A stretch of 64,000 bases of DNA from DATARH01 sp963712835. Its GTDB lineage: Bacteria; Pseudomonadota; Alphaproteobacteria; ATCC43930; CGMCC-115725. The notes under the pieces were generated by a model. The model made no database searches. It saw nothing but the letters and a program-made list of their open reading frames with translations, and was not told the origin of the DNA. How positions within the stretch are numbered: position 1 is the stretch's first letter; each line of letters opens with the position of its first letter. The stretch covers positions 72,241-136,240 of the forward strand of contig CAVQJJ010000018.1 in assembly GCA_963712835.1 (NCBI GenBank), read 5' to 3'. Positions 44,811-54,323 of the stretch are shown piece by piece. The position numbers and the translations under genes were made by a program.

Positions 44811-45719
44811 TCAGCCCTGAAATGGATGGGTCGCGATCCAGTGGTGGGCGATGTCGATGCGCTTGGCAAACCATACCTTGTCGTGCCCGGCAACGTAGTC
44901 GATGAAGCGTTCGAGCGCGGCGGTGCGCCCGGGTCGCCCGAGTAGCCGGCAATGCATGCCGATCGACATCATGCGCGGACGCTCTTCACCCTCGCGATAA
45001 AGCACGTCGAACAAGTCCTTGAGATAGGTGAAGAACTGCTCGCCAGAGTTGAACCCTTGCGGCGACGCGAACCGCATGTCGTTGCTGTCGAAGGCGTAGG
45101 GGACGATGAGTTGCGGCCGGCCATAGCGGTTGTCCCAGTACGGCAGGTCGTCGGCATAGCAGTCGGAGGCGTAGACGAAGCCGCCTTCCTCGACGACGAG
45201 CCGCAAGGTGTTCGGGCTGCAGCGGCCCTGATACCAACCGAGCGGCCGCTCGCCGGTTATCCGCGTCTGGATCTCGACCGCTTTGGCGATGTGCTCGCGC
45301 TCAACAGCTTCCGAGATGTATTGGTAATCGATCCAGCGATAGCCGTGCGTCGCGATCTCCCAGCCGGCCTTCATCATCGCCTCGACCGCCGTGGGGTTGC
45401 GTTCCATCGCCATTGCCACGCCGTAGACGGTGATCGGCACCTGACGCGAGGCGAACGTGCGATAGAGCCGCCAGAACCCGGCGCGGCTACCGTATTCGAA
45501 GAGCGACTCGATGACCGGGTTTCTAAGTCCCGGCACCGGCTGAGCGCCGACCAGCTCGTTGAGGAAGGCTTCCGCCGCGACGTCGCCGTGGAAGATCGCG
45601 TTCTCGCCGCCCTCTTCGTAATTCATCACAAACTGCACGGCGATCCGCGCAGCGTTGGGCCATTGCGCGTGCGGCGGGGTCTCGCCGTAGCCGACAAGAT
45701 CGCGGGGATAGTCGGCCAT
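44811..45719 (-). CDS. puuE: PuuE-type allantoinase (polysaccharide deacetylase fold)
   Basis: The 302-residue protein is a polysaccharide-deacetylase-fold enzyme of the PuuE group, with RDLVGYGETPPHAQWPNAAR at the start, NYEEGGEN, the GWEIATHGYRWIDYQ segment and MSIGMHCRLLGRPGR. PuuE converts allantoin to allantoate in purine breakdown. The start is ATG 45719, six nt after GAGGAGA. The gene faces the racemase-like gene convergently across 56 nt. Confidence 0.87.
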   Translation of the reverse strand: MADYPRDLVGYGETPPHAQWPNAARIAVQFVMNYEEGGENAIFHGDVAAEAFLNELVGAQPVPGLRNPVIESLFEYGSRAGFWRLYRTFASRQVPITVYGVAMAMERNPTAVEAMMKAGWEIATHGYRWIDYQYISEAVEREHIAKAVEIQTRITGERPLGWYQGRCSPNTLRLVVEEGGFVYASDCYADDLPYWDNRYGRPQLIVPYAFDSNDMRFASPQGFNSGEQFFTYLKDLFDVLYREGEERPRMMSIGMHCRLLGRPGRTAALERFIDYVAGHDKVWFAKRIDIAHHWIATHPFQG

Positions 45720-46083
45720 GCTGGTCTCCTCAATAGTTGAGCTTGCCGAACAGGAGCATAGTCGGTCGATGCCTCGCAGAGCCCAGCGATCAGATGACCA
45801 CGCCAGCTCCCAACTACCGTTTTCGCCCCGATCATCACGATTCTGGTGTGAGACACAACCACGTGCCGGAGGTTTCGCCCACGAAGGCGGAGGCGGGTTC
45901 TGTCCGCGGCCGTACGGGGGTGCGCTTCGTGACATTATCGCCTGACCCAACAGCCGCTTTCGCGGAGCGGGCCTACGGGCGGGCGCCCACGGCCTTCGGC
46001 TCATGCCCCTTAAGAGACCTTGCCGGGGTCGGATTAATCGGCGCCGTCATGGAGGCGGCAACCGTGTTGCTCACGGTACGGCG
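45720..46083. other. Gene-free stretch upstream of puuE
   Basis: Holds the promoter for puuE (leftward). A rightward frame at 45737-46087 has no ribosome site or known family. Confidence 0.35.
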
Positions 46084-47319
46084 CTAAGAGGCGAGGTCGA
46101 CCGGTTTCCCATCCTTGATGATCGTGCGGACATGTAACGGGTCGCCTAGTACCGTGACGTCCTCGCTCGGGTCGGCGTCGAGGATGAGAATATCGGCGAG
46201 CATTCCGGTCCCAATTGTGCCGAGCCTGTCTTCAAGCCCCATCGCGATCGCGTTCTTGCTAGTTTGCAGCGTGATGATTTCGAGCGGCGTGTAGCCCAGG
46301 TGCCTCACGAAAAAAGCAGCCTCATAACCGTGCCATTTGCCGAGCGTCATCACCGCCGCGTTGCCGCTGTCCGTCCCGAGCAGCAGTTTGATCCCCCGTG
46401 CCTTCGCCGCGGCGATTGTCTTGATGTTGATTGCGAGCTGCGATTTGAGCCGTTCCCGCATCGTGGGCGCTACGCCGACCCCGTGCTCAGCCCAGATTTC
46501 GCCCTGTGCGAAGGCCGGCATGATCGGCATGCCGGCCGCAGCAACCGCATCAAGATCGCCCTCGGTCGCGAGGTCGGCATGAAAGATCCAGTCCACGCCG
46601 GCGCGCGCCGCATCGCGGGTCGAGCCCGATCCACGCGAGTGGATCGAAACCTTGGCTCCGCGCTTGTGAGCCTCTTCGACGACCGCGGCAATTGTGGCCA
46701 GCGGCAGGGTTTGCTCGTCACCCCAGCGGGAATCGGCGATCTTGATCATGTCGACCCCGCGCTCGCACTGCCGGCTCGTCTCGGTAACGAAGTCCGACAC
46801 GGTGCGGCACAACACGCCGGTCGCATCATCCGGCAGGTCGCCATCCGCTGCGCCGCGATTGTCGAAAATGCCGCCCGGCGGCGTCAGCGCGCGACCTGCG
46901 CAAAAGATGCGCGGACCCTGCAGCATGCCGGCCTTCACCGCGTCACGCAGTGTTACATCGACGAACCACTTGCCGCCGGGCACCGAGACGCTTGTGAACC
47001 CCGCGCGCAGGATCGGCATCAAGTTTTGGGCCGCCTGTAACGTGCAGAATTCAGCACTAGAGGAGCCGGTAATCTCCGGCGGCGCGGCGTGATACATCGA
47101 CAGATGAACATGCCCATCGATGAGGCCCGGCAGGATGAACCTGCCGTTAGCGTCGATCACTGCGGCGTTGTGATCGCGGCTGGGTGCCGGCGACGCACTT
47201 ACCTCGGCTATTGTGTTGTCGCGTATGACGATCGTGCCGTTCGGCCGCGGCTTGGCGCCGGTGCCGTCGATGAGTGTGCCATTTGCGATGACAAGGACGC
47301 CGCCTATATCTGAGCCCAT
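46084..47319 (-). CDS. Amidohydrolase family protein
   Basis: The 411-residue enzyme has the amidohydrolase layout: LIDGHVHLSM with the metal-binding His pair, MIKIADSRWG with the lysine, IHSRGSGS and IFHADL with later histidines, and LLLGTDSGNAAV with the catalytic Asp. The closing LADILILDADPS is typical. It is a distant relative of the enzyme at 6102-7340. ATG 47319 follows AAGGGGC. It may hydrolyse a cyclic amide connected with the surrounding ureide genes, but the substrate is not readable. Confidence 0.85.
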   Translation of the reverse strand: MGSDIGGVLVIANGTLIDGTGAKPRPNGTIVIRDNTIAEVSASPAPSRDHNAAVIDANGRFILPGLIDGHVHLSMYHAAPPEITGSSSAEFCTLQAAQNLMPILRAGFTSVSVPGGKWFVDVTLRDAVKAGMLQGPRIFCAGRALTPPGGIFDNRGAADGDLPDDATGVLCRTVSDFVTETSRQCERGVDMIKIADSRWGDEQTLPLATIAAVVEEAHKRGAKVSIHSRGSGSTRDAARAGVDWIFHADLATEGDLDAVAAAGMPIMPAFAQGEIWAEHGVGVAPTMRERLKSQLAINIKTIAAAKARGIKLLLGTDSGNAAVMTLGKWHGYEAAFFVRHLGYTPLEIITLQTSKNAIAMGLEDRLGTIGTGMLADILILDADPSEDVTVLGDPLHVRTIIKDGKPVDLAS

Positions 47320-47801
47320 GCTCACGCCCCTTGTTTGCGCCCTAAACCCTATTGCCCATGGCGTCGCTTGTTAAGTACGCATTGCTGAAGTGGGCGGAGA
47401 CCGACTGTCTGATCCCGCCACTGAAGAAACCTTGCCGGTGCGACCGGGGAACGGCCCAATAGGGTGGAGGCCGCGTGAGAACGCACGCCGAGCGGCGCGG
47501 TAGGCCTTCTGGTCCGAGGTCGGACGCTGTTCCGCATCACGCTGGCTGGCGTGTTTCCCCAAGGAGTAAACCCAATCGTGGCATCGCGGGCCGCAATCCG
47601 CCGCTGATCGGCTTCGGTGGAGTAATAGGCGCGGCCGAGAGGCTCAAGTGAGCCCTGCCGCCGCTCTTTCGCAACGCCGAGCCCCGAGCCTTGAGTGCCT
47701 GGTGGGCTTTGCCCGCATGTGGACGCCTAAATTTTAATCATGTTTACCCGTGAAATTTTATATCCCTCTCCGGACCGCAGCCTGCCCGATCGATTAAGTG
47801 C
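47320..47801. other. Gene-free stretch with AT-rich repeats upstream of the BMP operon
   Basis: No gene recognised. Two copies of AAATTTTA lie at 47729-47736 and 47753-47760 in an AT-rich patch just upstream of the sigma-54 promoter, and could be an activator or bending site. Confidence 0.4.
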
Positions 47802-47818
47802 TTGGCACGGGGCTTGCC
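47802..47818 (+). promoter_or_regulatory. Sigma-54 promoter of the BMP/formamidase/biuret hydrolase operon
   Basis: TTGGCACG-N4-TTGC, with GG (47804-47805) and GC (47816-47817) exactly 10 bases apart, is a perfect -24/-12 element. Transcription should start about 47829, some 50 nt before the ATG at 47880. Sigma-54 control implies an NtrC-type activator and nitrogen regulation. Confidence 0.85.
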
Positions 47819-47879
47819 CAGTTGAGGGCACGCACCGCATGTCGCGCGACGATCGGTGCCTGCGTACAGGGGGAAACAA

Positions 47880-49013
47880 ATGATGCCAGGGAGAATTTCT
47901 CGTCGTCAGCTGATCAGGGGTGCCGCAGCGCTCGGCGCAAGTGGAGCGCTGGCGGCGGGCCTGCCGATCCGCGCGGCCTTCGCCGACAGTCTCTCGGTCG
48001 GGTTCATCTATGTCGGTCCGCACGACGATTTCGGCTACAACCAGGCCCACGCGCAGGGCGCGGCCGCGGTCAAGAAGATGGCCGGGGTCAAGGTCCTCGA
48101 AGAAGAGAACGTGCCGGAGGACGTCGCGGTCACCAAGACGATGGAGTCGATGATCGAGCAGGACGGGGCAACTTTGCTGTTTCCCACCTCGTTCGGCTAT
48201 TTCGACCCGTACATCCTGCGCGAGGCGCCGAAATTTTCTAAGGTGCGGTTCGAACATTGCGGCGGGTTGTGGACGGATAAGGACCCCGCCAACATCGGCA
48301 GCTATTTCGGCTATATCTTCGAAGCCCAATACATCAACGGTATCGTCGCCGGTCATACCAGCAAGTCGGGCAAGCTGGGTTTTGTCGCGGCCAAGCCCAT
48401 TCCGCAGGTACTGCAGAACATCAACGCATTCACGCTCGGCGCGCGACTGGTCAATCCCAAGGCCACGACGAGCGTCATCTTCACCGGCGACTGGTCGATG
48501 CCGGTCAAGGAGGCCGAAGCGACCAACAGCCTCGTCGACCAGGGGGTAGACGTCATCACCATGCATGTCGACAGCCCCAAGGTCGTGGTGCAGACGGCGG
48601 CCAAGCGCAACGCCTTTGTGTGCGGCTATCACTGCAGTCAGGCGGCGCTCGCGCCGGCGGCGTATCTGACCGGCGCCGAATGGAACTGGACCGATCTCTA
48701 TCCGAAATTCGTCACGATGTGGATGAAGGGGGAGAAGATCCCCAATTTCTACCGCGGCGGCTTCAAGGAGGGGCTGATCAAGCAATCGCCCTACGGCGCC
48801 ATGGTGACGGAGGCGGCGCGGAAGCAAGCCGATACGGTGAAGGCGGGGCTGACCGCGGGCACCTATGTGATCTTCAAAGGGCCGCTCAACGACAACACCG
48901 GCAAGGTCGCGGTCGCCGCGGGGCAGGAGCTGATCCAGTCCAACGCCACCGACACCAAGCTCGAATCGATGAATTTCCTCGTCGAGGGGGTGCTCGGGGC
49001 GTTGCCCGCCTGA
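47880..49013 (+). CDS. BMP family ABC transporter substrate-binding protein
   Basis: The 377-residue protein begins with a twin-arginine signal (SRRQLIRGAAALGASGALAA) and then the BMP/PnrA-like fold: LSVGFIYVGPHDDFGYNQAH, FPTSFGYFDPYIL, GYIFEAQYINGIVAGH and CGYHCSQAALAP. BMP proteins bind nucleosides or purine-like bases in the periplasm, and a cyclic ureide is a plausible ligand here. ATG 47880 follows CAGGGGG. It is the first gene of the operon starting at the sigma-54 promoter. Confidence 0.92.
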   Translation: MMPGRISRRQLIRGAAALGASGALAAGLPIRAAFADSLSVGFIYVGPHDDFGYNQAHAQGAAAVKKMAGVKVLEEENVPEDVAVTKTMESMIEQDGATLLFPTSFGYFDPYILREAPKFSKVRFEHCGGLWTDKDPANIGSYFGYIFEAQYINGIVAGHTSKSGKLGFVAAKPIPQVLQNINAFTLGARLVNPKATTSVIFTGDWSMPVKEAEATNSLVDQGVDVITMHVDSPKVVVQTAAKRNAFVCGYHCSQAALAPAAYLTGAEWNWTDLYPKFVTMWMKGEKIPNFYRGGFKEGLIKQSPYGAMVTEAARKQADTVKAGLTAGTYVIFKGPLNDNTGKVAVAAGQELIQSNATDTKLESMNFLVEGVLGALPA

Positions 49014-49043
49014 GGCGGCGTGTTCGTCGGAGGCGCGCCCGTC

Positions 49044-50160
49044 ATGGTCGAGGAAACCGCGGCGGCGATAGGGGCGCGGCACGGCAAGATCGTCCGGCGG
49101 CTGCATCGGCTTGTCAGCGGCGCCGCCGTCGAGGCGGTGCTGGTGCCGGTGGGCGCGTTGGTGGTGTCGCTCTTGCTGTTCGGTCTGTTCGTCGCGGTCG
49201 CCGGGGTCAGTCCCCTGGCCGTGTACCGGTATATGGTCGAGGGCTCCGTCGGCTCGTGGTTTTCAATCCAGAACACCCTCACCCGCGCGGCGCCGCTGAT
49301 CCTGACCGGGCTGTGCACGGCCTTGCCAGCGCAGGTCGGCCTGATGATCATCGGTGGCGAAGGCGCCTTCGTGATCGGTGGAACTCTTTGCCGCGATGAC
49401 GGGTGTCGCGCTCCTCGGGGCACCCGCGCCGATCGCCCTCTGCGCGATGGCGGCCACGGGCATCGTCACCGGCGGGTTGTGGATCGGCGCCGCGGGCGCG
49501 TTGCGTCACTGGCGCGGCGTCAACGAAACCATCTCGAGCCTGCTGCTAAACTACATCGCCATCGCCATCCTCAACCAACTCGTCGAGGGGGTGTTTCGCG
49601 ATCCCCGCAGCCTCAACAAGCCGTCCTCGCCATCGATCGGCTACGCCCACATGATCGGCACGATACCCGGCACCGAAATCCACTGGGGTTTGGTGGTGGG
49701 CGTCATCGTCTGCGTGCTCGCCTACGTGCTGATCCGGCACACGACGATCGGCTTTGCCGTGCGCGTCGCCGGCGGCAATCTGCGGGCGGCGCGCATGGTC
49801 GGGCTGCCGATCGGCAAGCTCGTCATGCTGACCTGCTTCCTCGGCGGCGCCGCGGCCGGTCTCGCCGGCATGATCGAGATCGCCGCGACCCAAGAGCGGG
49901 CCAGCGCGGATATCGTCGCGGGCTATGGCTATACCGGCATCCTCGTCGCGTTCCTCGCACGCCACAACCCGTTGGCGGTCGTGCCGGTCGCGATCCTGCT
50001 CGGCGGGATCGGCGCCAGCGGCGGGTTGCTGCAGCGCCACCTCGGCCTGCCCGACGCGGCGACCGTGGTGCTGCAAGGGATCATCTTCGTCGTGATCCTG
50101 GCCAGCGACTCGGTCTACGGCCGGATCCCCTGGCTCAAGAGCGCGGGGTCGGGGGCATGA
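49044..50160 (+). pseudogene. BMP-type ABC transporter permease gene with one frameshift
   Basis: The first frame gives the N-terminal part: an initial helix (VLVPVGALVVSLLLFGLFVA), ITRAAPLILTGL-like helix, and VGLMIIGGEGAFVIGG. At about 49379 one base is out of place; the second frame continues ELFAAMTGVALLG with the remaining helices, GVNETISSLLLNYIAIA and the FAVRVAGGNLRAARMVGLPI loop, to the stop at 50160. ATG 49044 follows GGAGG. The second frame is well conserved and the operon around it is intact, so an indel error is as likely as real inactivation. Confidence 0.78.
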
Positions 50161-51086
50161 CCGGCGCCGGCGCACTCGGCTTGTGGAGCGTCCCGCTGGC
50201 GGTGCTGGGTGGCGCCATACGGGTCAGCACGCCGTTTCTTTTCGTCAGCCTCGGGGAATGCATCACCGAGAAGGGCGGGCGCATCAATCTCGGCCTCGAG
50301 GGTACGCTGATGATGGGGGCGATGAGCGGTTACGCCGTTTCCTATCTGAGCGGTTCACCCTGGCTCGGCGTGCTGGCGGCCGGCGCGGTCGGGATCGCGA
50401 TGGGGCTTCTGCACGGCACGATCTGCAGCCTCAATCGGGTCAACGACATCGCCGTCGGCATCGCGCTGATGCTGTTCGGGGTAGGGCTTGCCGATTATTT
50501 GGGCAAGCCGTTCATCCAGCCCGCGGCGCCCCAGCTCCCCTCGATCAATTTCGCCTGGTGGAGCAGCTCGTCCGAAATCCAGAACGCCCTCAAGATCAAC
50601 GAGCTGTTTCTGATCGGACTCGTCTTGACGCCGTTCCTGTCATGGGCGTTCCGCACCACCCGCTGGGGTCTCATCCTGCGCATCGTCGGCGAGAGCGCCG
50701 ACGCCGCCCGTGCGCTCGGCTATCCGGTGATCGCGGTGCGCATCATGGCGACCTGCGCCGGCGGCTTTCTCGCCGGCATCGGCGGCTCGTTCCTGTCGCT
50801 CTACTATCCGGGCGCGTGGAGCGAGCGGATTTCGTCGGGCCAGGGGATCACGGCGGTCGCCCTGGTGATCTTTGCCCGCTGGAACCCGAAACTGTGCTTT
50901 TGCGCGGCGCTGCTGTTTGGCGGCGCTGGAGCGCTAGGCCCGTCATTGCAATCGGTCGGCGTCCATGGCGGGTACTACCTGTTCAACGCCGCGCCTTACA
51001 TCCTGACGCTCCTGATCATGATCGTCACCTGCTCGCCGAAGCGGGCGCTGATCGGGGCGCCGGCCGAATTGTCGATCACCAAGTAG
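50157..51086 (+). CDS. BMP-type ABC transporter permease (second subunit)
   Basis: The 309-residue permease has the conserved FVSLGECITEKGGRINLGLEG segment, about nine hydrophobic helices and a coupling loop (LRIVGESADAARALGYPV). It pairs with the upstream permease and the ATPase at 52776 to make a nucleoside/ureide importer. Its start overlaps the upstream stop by ATGA. The open frame that extends back to 49020 is the first permease's N-terminus in another reading frame. Confidence 0.92.
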   Translation: MTGAGALGLWSVPLAVLGGAIRVSTPFLFVSLGECITEKGGRINLGLEGTLMMGAMSGYAVSYLSGSPWLGVLAAGAVGIAMGLLHGTICSLNRVNDIAVGIALMLFGVGLADYLGKPFIQPAAPQLPSINFAWWSSSSEIQNALKINELFLIGLVLTPFLSWAFRTTRWGLILRIVGESADAARALGYPVIAVRIMATCAGGFLAGIGGSFLSLYYPGAWSERISSGQGITAVALVIFARWNPKLCFCAALLFGGAGALGPSLQSVGVHGGYYLFNAAPYILTLLIMIVTCSPKRALIGAPAELSITK

Positions 51087-51095
51087 GAGGGCGGG

Positions 51096-52100
51096 ATGAG
51101 CGGTCTCGGCGGCCTCAACAAGAGCGAGAACGGTGTCGTCATCGGGTTGGTGCAGTCGCAACTGCCCACCGTCGACACCCCGGCGCAACTGGCGGCGCAG
51201 ACCGAGCGCATCTGCGCGATGGTGGCGAAAGCCCGGCGCTCCATGCCGACGATGGACCTCGTCGTCTTCCCCGAATATTCGCTGCACGGGCTGTCGATGA
51301 ACACCGACCCCGCGCTGATGTGCCGGATCGACGGGCCCGAAATCGCCGCCTTCCAAGAGGCCTGCCGCGACGAGCGCATTTGGGGCTGCTTCTCGTTCAT
51401 GGAGCTGAACCCGGCGGGCAACCCCTACAATAGCGGCGTCATCATCAGCGACCGGGGCGATGTCGCGCTCTATTACCGCAAGCTTCACCCCTGGGTCCCG
51501 GTCGAGCCGTGGGAGCCAGGCGATCTCGGCATCCCCGTGTGCGAGGGGCCGAGGGGCGCCAAAATCGCGCTGATCATCTGCCATGACGGCATGTTCCCAG
51601 AGATGGCGCGTGAGGCCGCGTACAAGGGCGCCGAGATCATGCTGCGCACCGCCGGTTATACCGCGCCGATCCGCCATGCCTGGAAGATCAGCAACCAGGC
51701 CAATGCCTTCAGCAATCTGATGGCGACCGCCAGCGTCTGCATGTGCGGCACCGACGGGACCTTCAATTCGATGGGCGAGGGCATGTTCTGCAATTTCGAC
51801 GGCACCATGATGGTCGAAGGCAGCGGCGTGCCGGACGAGATCGTCACCGCCGAATTGCGGCCCGATCTGGTGCGCGAGGCGCGCCGCGACTGGGGTGTCG
51901 AGAACAATATCTATCAGTTCGGCCATCGCGGTTTTGTCGCGGTCGCGGGCGGGGCGCGCGATTGTCCCTATACCTACATGCACGACATCGTCGCCGGCCG
52001 CTATCGGCTCCCCTGGGAAAACCAGGTTCGCGTCACCGACGGCACGAGTTGCGGTTTCGCGCCCCCTACCCGCCTTTACCGGGAGGCCGGTCATGGCTGA
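51096..52100 (+). CDS. amiF: Formamidase
   Basis: The 334-residue protein is a nitrilase-superfamily amidase whose length and sequence match formamidase AmiF. The catalytic triad is visible as Glu60 (VVFPEYSLHG), Lys129 (YYRKLHPW) and Cys162 (LIICHDGMFPEM). AmiF hydrolyses formamide to formate and ammonia in the cytosol. It sits in the sigma-54 operon between the permease and the biuret hydrolase, so it likely releases nitrogen from a breakdown product. Confidence 0.92.
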   Translation: MSGLGGLNKSENGVVIGLVQSQLPTVDTPAQLAAQTERICAMVAKARRSMPTMDLVVFPEYSLHGLSMNTDPALMCRIDGPEIAAFQEACRDERIWGCFSFMELNPAGNPYNSGVIISDRGDVALYYRKLHPWVPVEPWEPGDLGIPVCEGPRGAKIALIICHDGMFPEMAREAAYKGAEIMLRTAGYTAPIRHAWKISNQANAFSNLMATASVCMCGTDGTFNSMGEGMFCNFDGTMMVEGSGVPDEIVTAELRPDLVREARRDWGVENNIYQFGHRGFVAVAGGARDCPYTYMHDIVAGRYRLPWENQVRVTDGTSCGFAPPTRLYREAGHG

Positions 52101-52776
52101 GCGGTACGTCGCGTCCGATCCCTACCCGTGGCCCTATGACGGGCGGCTCATGCCGCAAAACACGGCGCTGATCGTCATCGACATGCAGACCGATTTCTGC
52201 GGGATCGGCGGGTATGTCGACAAGATGGGCTACGATCTGTCGCTGACCCGCGCGCCGATCGAGCCGATCCGCCATGTGCTGGCCGCGATGCGCAGCGGGG
52301 GCTTTGCCGTCTTTCACACGCGCGAGGGCCATCGCCCGGACCTCGCCGATCTGCCCGCCAACAAACGCTGGCGCTCGCGGCGCATCGGCGCCGGGATCGG
52401 CGATCCCGGGCCCTGCGGCCGGATCCTGGTGCGCGGCGAGCCGGGCTGGGAGATCATCCCCGAACTGGCGCCCGCCGCCGCCGAGCCGATCATCGACAAG
52501 CCCGGCAAGGGGTCGTTCTGCGCGACCGATCTCGAGCTGATGCTGCGGGTGCGCGGCGTCGACAATCTGGTGCTGACCGGCATCACCACCGATGTCTGCG
52601 TCCACACGACGATGCGCGAGGCCAACGACCGCGGCTTCGAATGCCTGTTGCTTGAGGATTGCTGCGGCGCGACGGATCGCGATAACCATCTCCACGCGAT
52701 CAAGATGATCAAGATGCAGGGCGGCGTGTTTGGCGCGGTCTCGCAGTCGCGGAGCCTGATCGAGGCGATCGGCTGA
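52093..52776 (+). CDS. biuH: Biuret hydrolase (cysteine hydrolase, isochorismatase fold)
   Basis: The 227-residue protein has the cysteine hydrolase triad: Asp30 (IVIDMQTDF), Lys136 (IIDKPGKGSF) and Cys169 (GITTDVCVHTTMREAND). The segment YVDKMGYDLSL with REGHRPDLADLPANKRWRS closely matches biuret hydrolase BiuH, which converts biuret to allophanate and ammonia. RutB-type ureidoacrylate hydrolases are the nearest alternative. Its ATG overlaps the formamidase stop by 8 nt, and it overlaps the ATPase gene next. Confidence 0.88.
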   Translation: MAERYVASDPYPWPYDGRLMPQNTALIVIDMQTDFCGIGGYVDKMGYDLSLTRAPIEPIRHVLAAMRSGGFAVFHTREGHRPDLADLPANKRWRSRRIGAGIGDPGPCGRILVRGEPGWEIIPELAPAAAEPIIDKPGKGSFCATDLELMLRVRGVDNLVLTGITTDVCVHTTMREANDRGFECLLLEDCCGATDRDNHLHAIKMIKMQGGVFGAVSQSRSLIEAIG

Positions 52777-54299
52777 TGCTCGGCGCACGCGGCGGCGGCG
52801 CCTTCGGCATCGAGGTTGTCGGGATGACCAAGCGCTTCGGCGCGTTCACCGCGCTCGAGGACGTGTCGCTGAAAGTCGCGCCCGGCAGCTTTCATGCGTT
52901 GCTCGGCGAGAACGGCGCCGGCAAGAGCACGCTCGTCAAATGCGTCATGGGTTATTACCGGCCGGATGAGGGTGCGGTCATCGTCGGCGACCGTGAGCAG
53001 GCGATCGCCAACCCGCGCGCCGCCCATGCGCTCGGCCTCGGCATGGTCTACCAGCATTTCACGCTGGTGCCGGCGATGACGGTCGCCGAAAACCTGGTCA
53101 TGTCTCGCGCCGAACAGCCGCTGGTGATCGATTGGCGCGCGGAAAAGCAGGCGCTCGCGGCGTTCCTCGAGGCGATGCCGTTCCGGGTGCCGCTCGACGC
53201 GAAGGTGTCGGCCTTGTCGTCGGGCGAGCGGCAGAAATGCGAAATCCTGAAGCAGCTTTATCTCAATCGGCGGTTTTTGATCCTCGACGAGCCGACCTCG
53301 GTGCTGACCCCGCAGGAAGCCGACGAGGTGCTCGGCTTGCTGCGCTCGATGGTCACTGCCGGGGACATCACGGTCTTGATGATCACCCATAAGTTCCGCG
53401 AGGTGATGGCCTTCGCCGATCGCGTGACGATCCTACGGCATGGGCGCCTGGTCGGCGGCGGACGGACGGCCGATCTCTCGCCGGACGAGATGGCGCGCAC
53501 GATGATCGGCGCCGAGGAGCTGGCAGTGCAGCCCCCACGCGTCGGGGAGGCCGGGCCGCCGCGGCTCGAAATCCGTGCTCTCCAGGTCAGCGACGATGCC
53601 GGGCAGCCGGCGGTGCGCGGTCTCTCGTTATCAGTCCATGGCGGCGAGATCGTCGGCGTCGCCGGCGTGTCGGGCAACGGCCAGACGGAACTGGTCGAGG
53701 CCCTAGCGGGGCAACGCGAGGCGAATTCGGGCGAAATCCGCGTCGGCGGCGATGAATTTCACGCGACGCGCGCCGAGATGCGGCGCCACAAGATCTCCTG
53801 CCTGCCGGACGAGCCGCTCAAGAATGCTTGCGTCGGGCGGATGAGCGTAGCCGAAAACATGGCGTTCCGCGGGTTCGACCGCCCGCCCTTCGCGATTGGC
53901 GGCACCTGGCTGCGGCCGTCGAAATTGCGCAGCGAGGCCGAGCGCCGCATCGCGCGATACCGCGTCCGCACGCGCTCGCCCGACACCCCGCTCGCCGCGC
54001 TCTCGGGCGGCAATGTGCAGCGCGCCGTGCTGGCGCGCGAACTGGATGGCGGCGCCGAGGTCATGATTGCCGCCAACCCTTGTTTCGGGCTCGATTTTTC
54101 GGCCATTGCCCAGATCCATGCCGAGATCATCGATGCCCGCAACCGGGGCGCCGCGGTTTTGCTGGTGAGCAGCGATCTCGACGAGATCCTCGAAATCGCC
54201 GACCGCCTCGTCGTCATGTTCAACGGGCGGCTGGTTCACGAGGCCCACGTCGGCGAGGCCGACCTGACAGAGATTGGCCGCCATATGGCCGGTCACTGA
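52776..54299 (+). CDS. BMP-type ABC transporter ATPase (two nucleotide-binding domains)
   Basis: The 507-residue protein has two fused ATPase domains. The first is complete: Walker A GENGAGKST, signature LSSGERQK, Walker B FLILDEPTS. The second keeps GVSGNGQTE and LSGGNVQRAVLAREL but has AANPCFGLD in place of the Walker B DEP, as in sugar/nucleoside importers with a degenerate second site. It energises the two permeases encoded upstream. Its ATG overlaps the biuret hydrolase stop, so it is the last gene of the operon. Confidence 0.92.
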   Translation: MLGARGGGAFGIEVVGMTKRFGAFTALEDVSLKVAPGSFHALLGENGAGKSTLVKCVMGYYRPDEGAVIVGDREQAIANPRAAHALGLGMVYQHFTLVPAMTVAENLVMSRAEQPLVIDWRAEKQALAAFLEAMPFRVPLDAKVSALSSGERQKCEILKQLYLNRRFLILDEPTSVLTPQEADEVLGLLRSMVTAGDITVLMITHKFREVMAFADRVTILRHGRLVGGGRTADLSPDEMARTMIGAEELAVQPPRVGEAGPPRLEIRALQVSDDAGQPAVRGLSLSVHGGEIVGVAGVSGNGQTELVEALAGQREANSGEIRVGGDEFHATRAEMRRHKISCLPDEPLKNACVGRMSVAENMAFRGFDRPPFAIGGTWLRPSKLRSEAERRIARYRVRTRSPDTPLAALSGGNVQRAVLARELDGGAEVMIAANPCFGLDFSAIAQIHAEIIDARNRGAAVLLVSSDLDEILEIADRLVVMFNGRLVHEAHVGEADLTEIGRHMAGH

Positions 54300-54323
54300 A
54301 TAGGTTAGAGCTTTAAGCCGAAT

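Noticed and set aside
45737..46087. A rightward 116-residue frame
   Set aside because: No ribosome site, no recognised family, and it lies in the puuE promoter region.
49020..51086. One 688-residue frame covering both BMP permeases
   Set aside because: The middle part (about 49380-50156) is the wrong frame of the first permease; it is a one-base shift in that gene, not a fusion.
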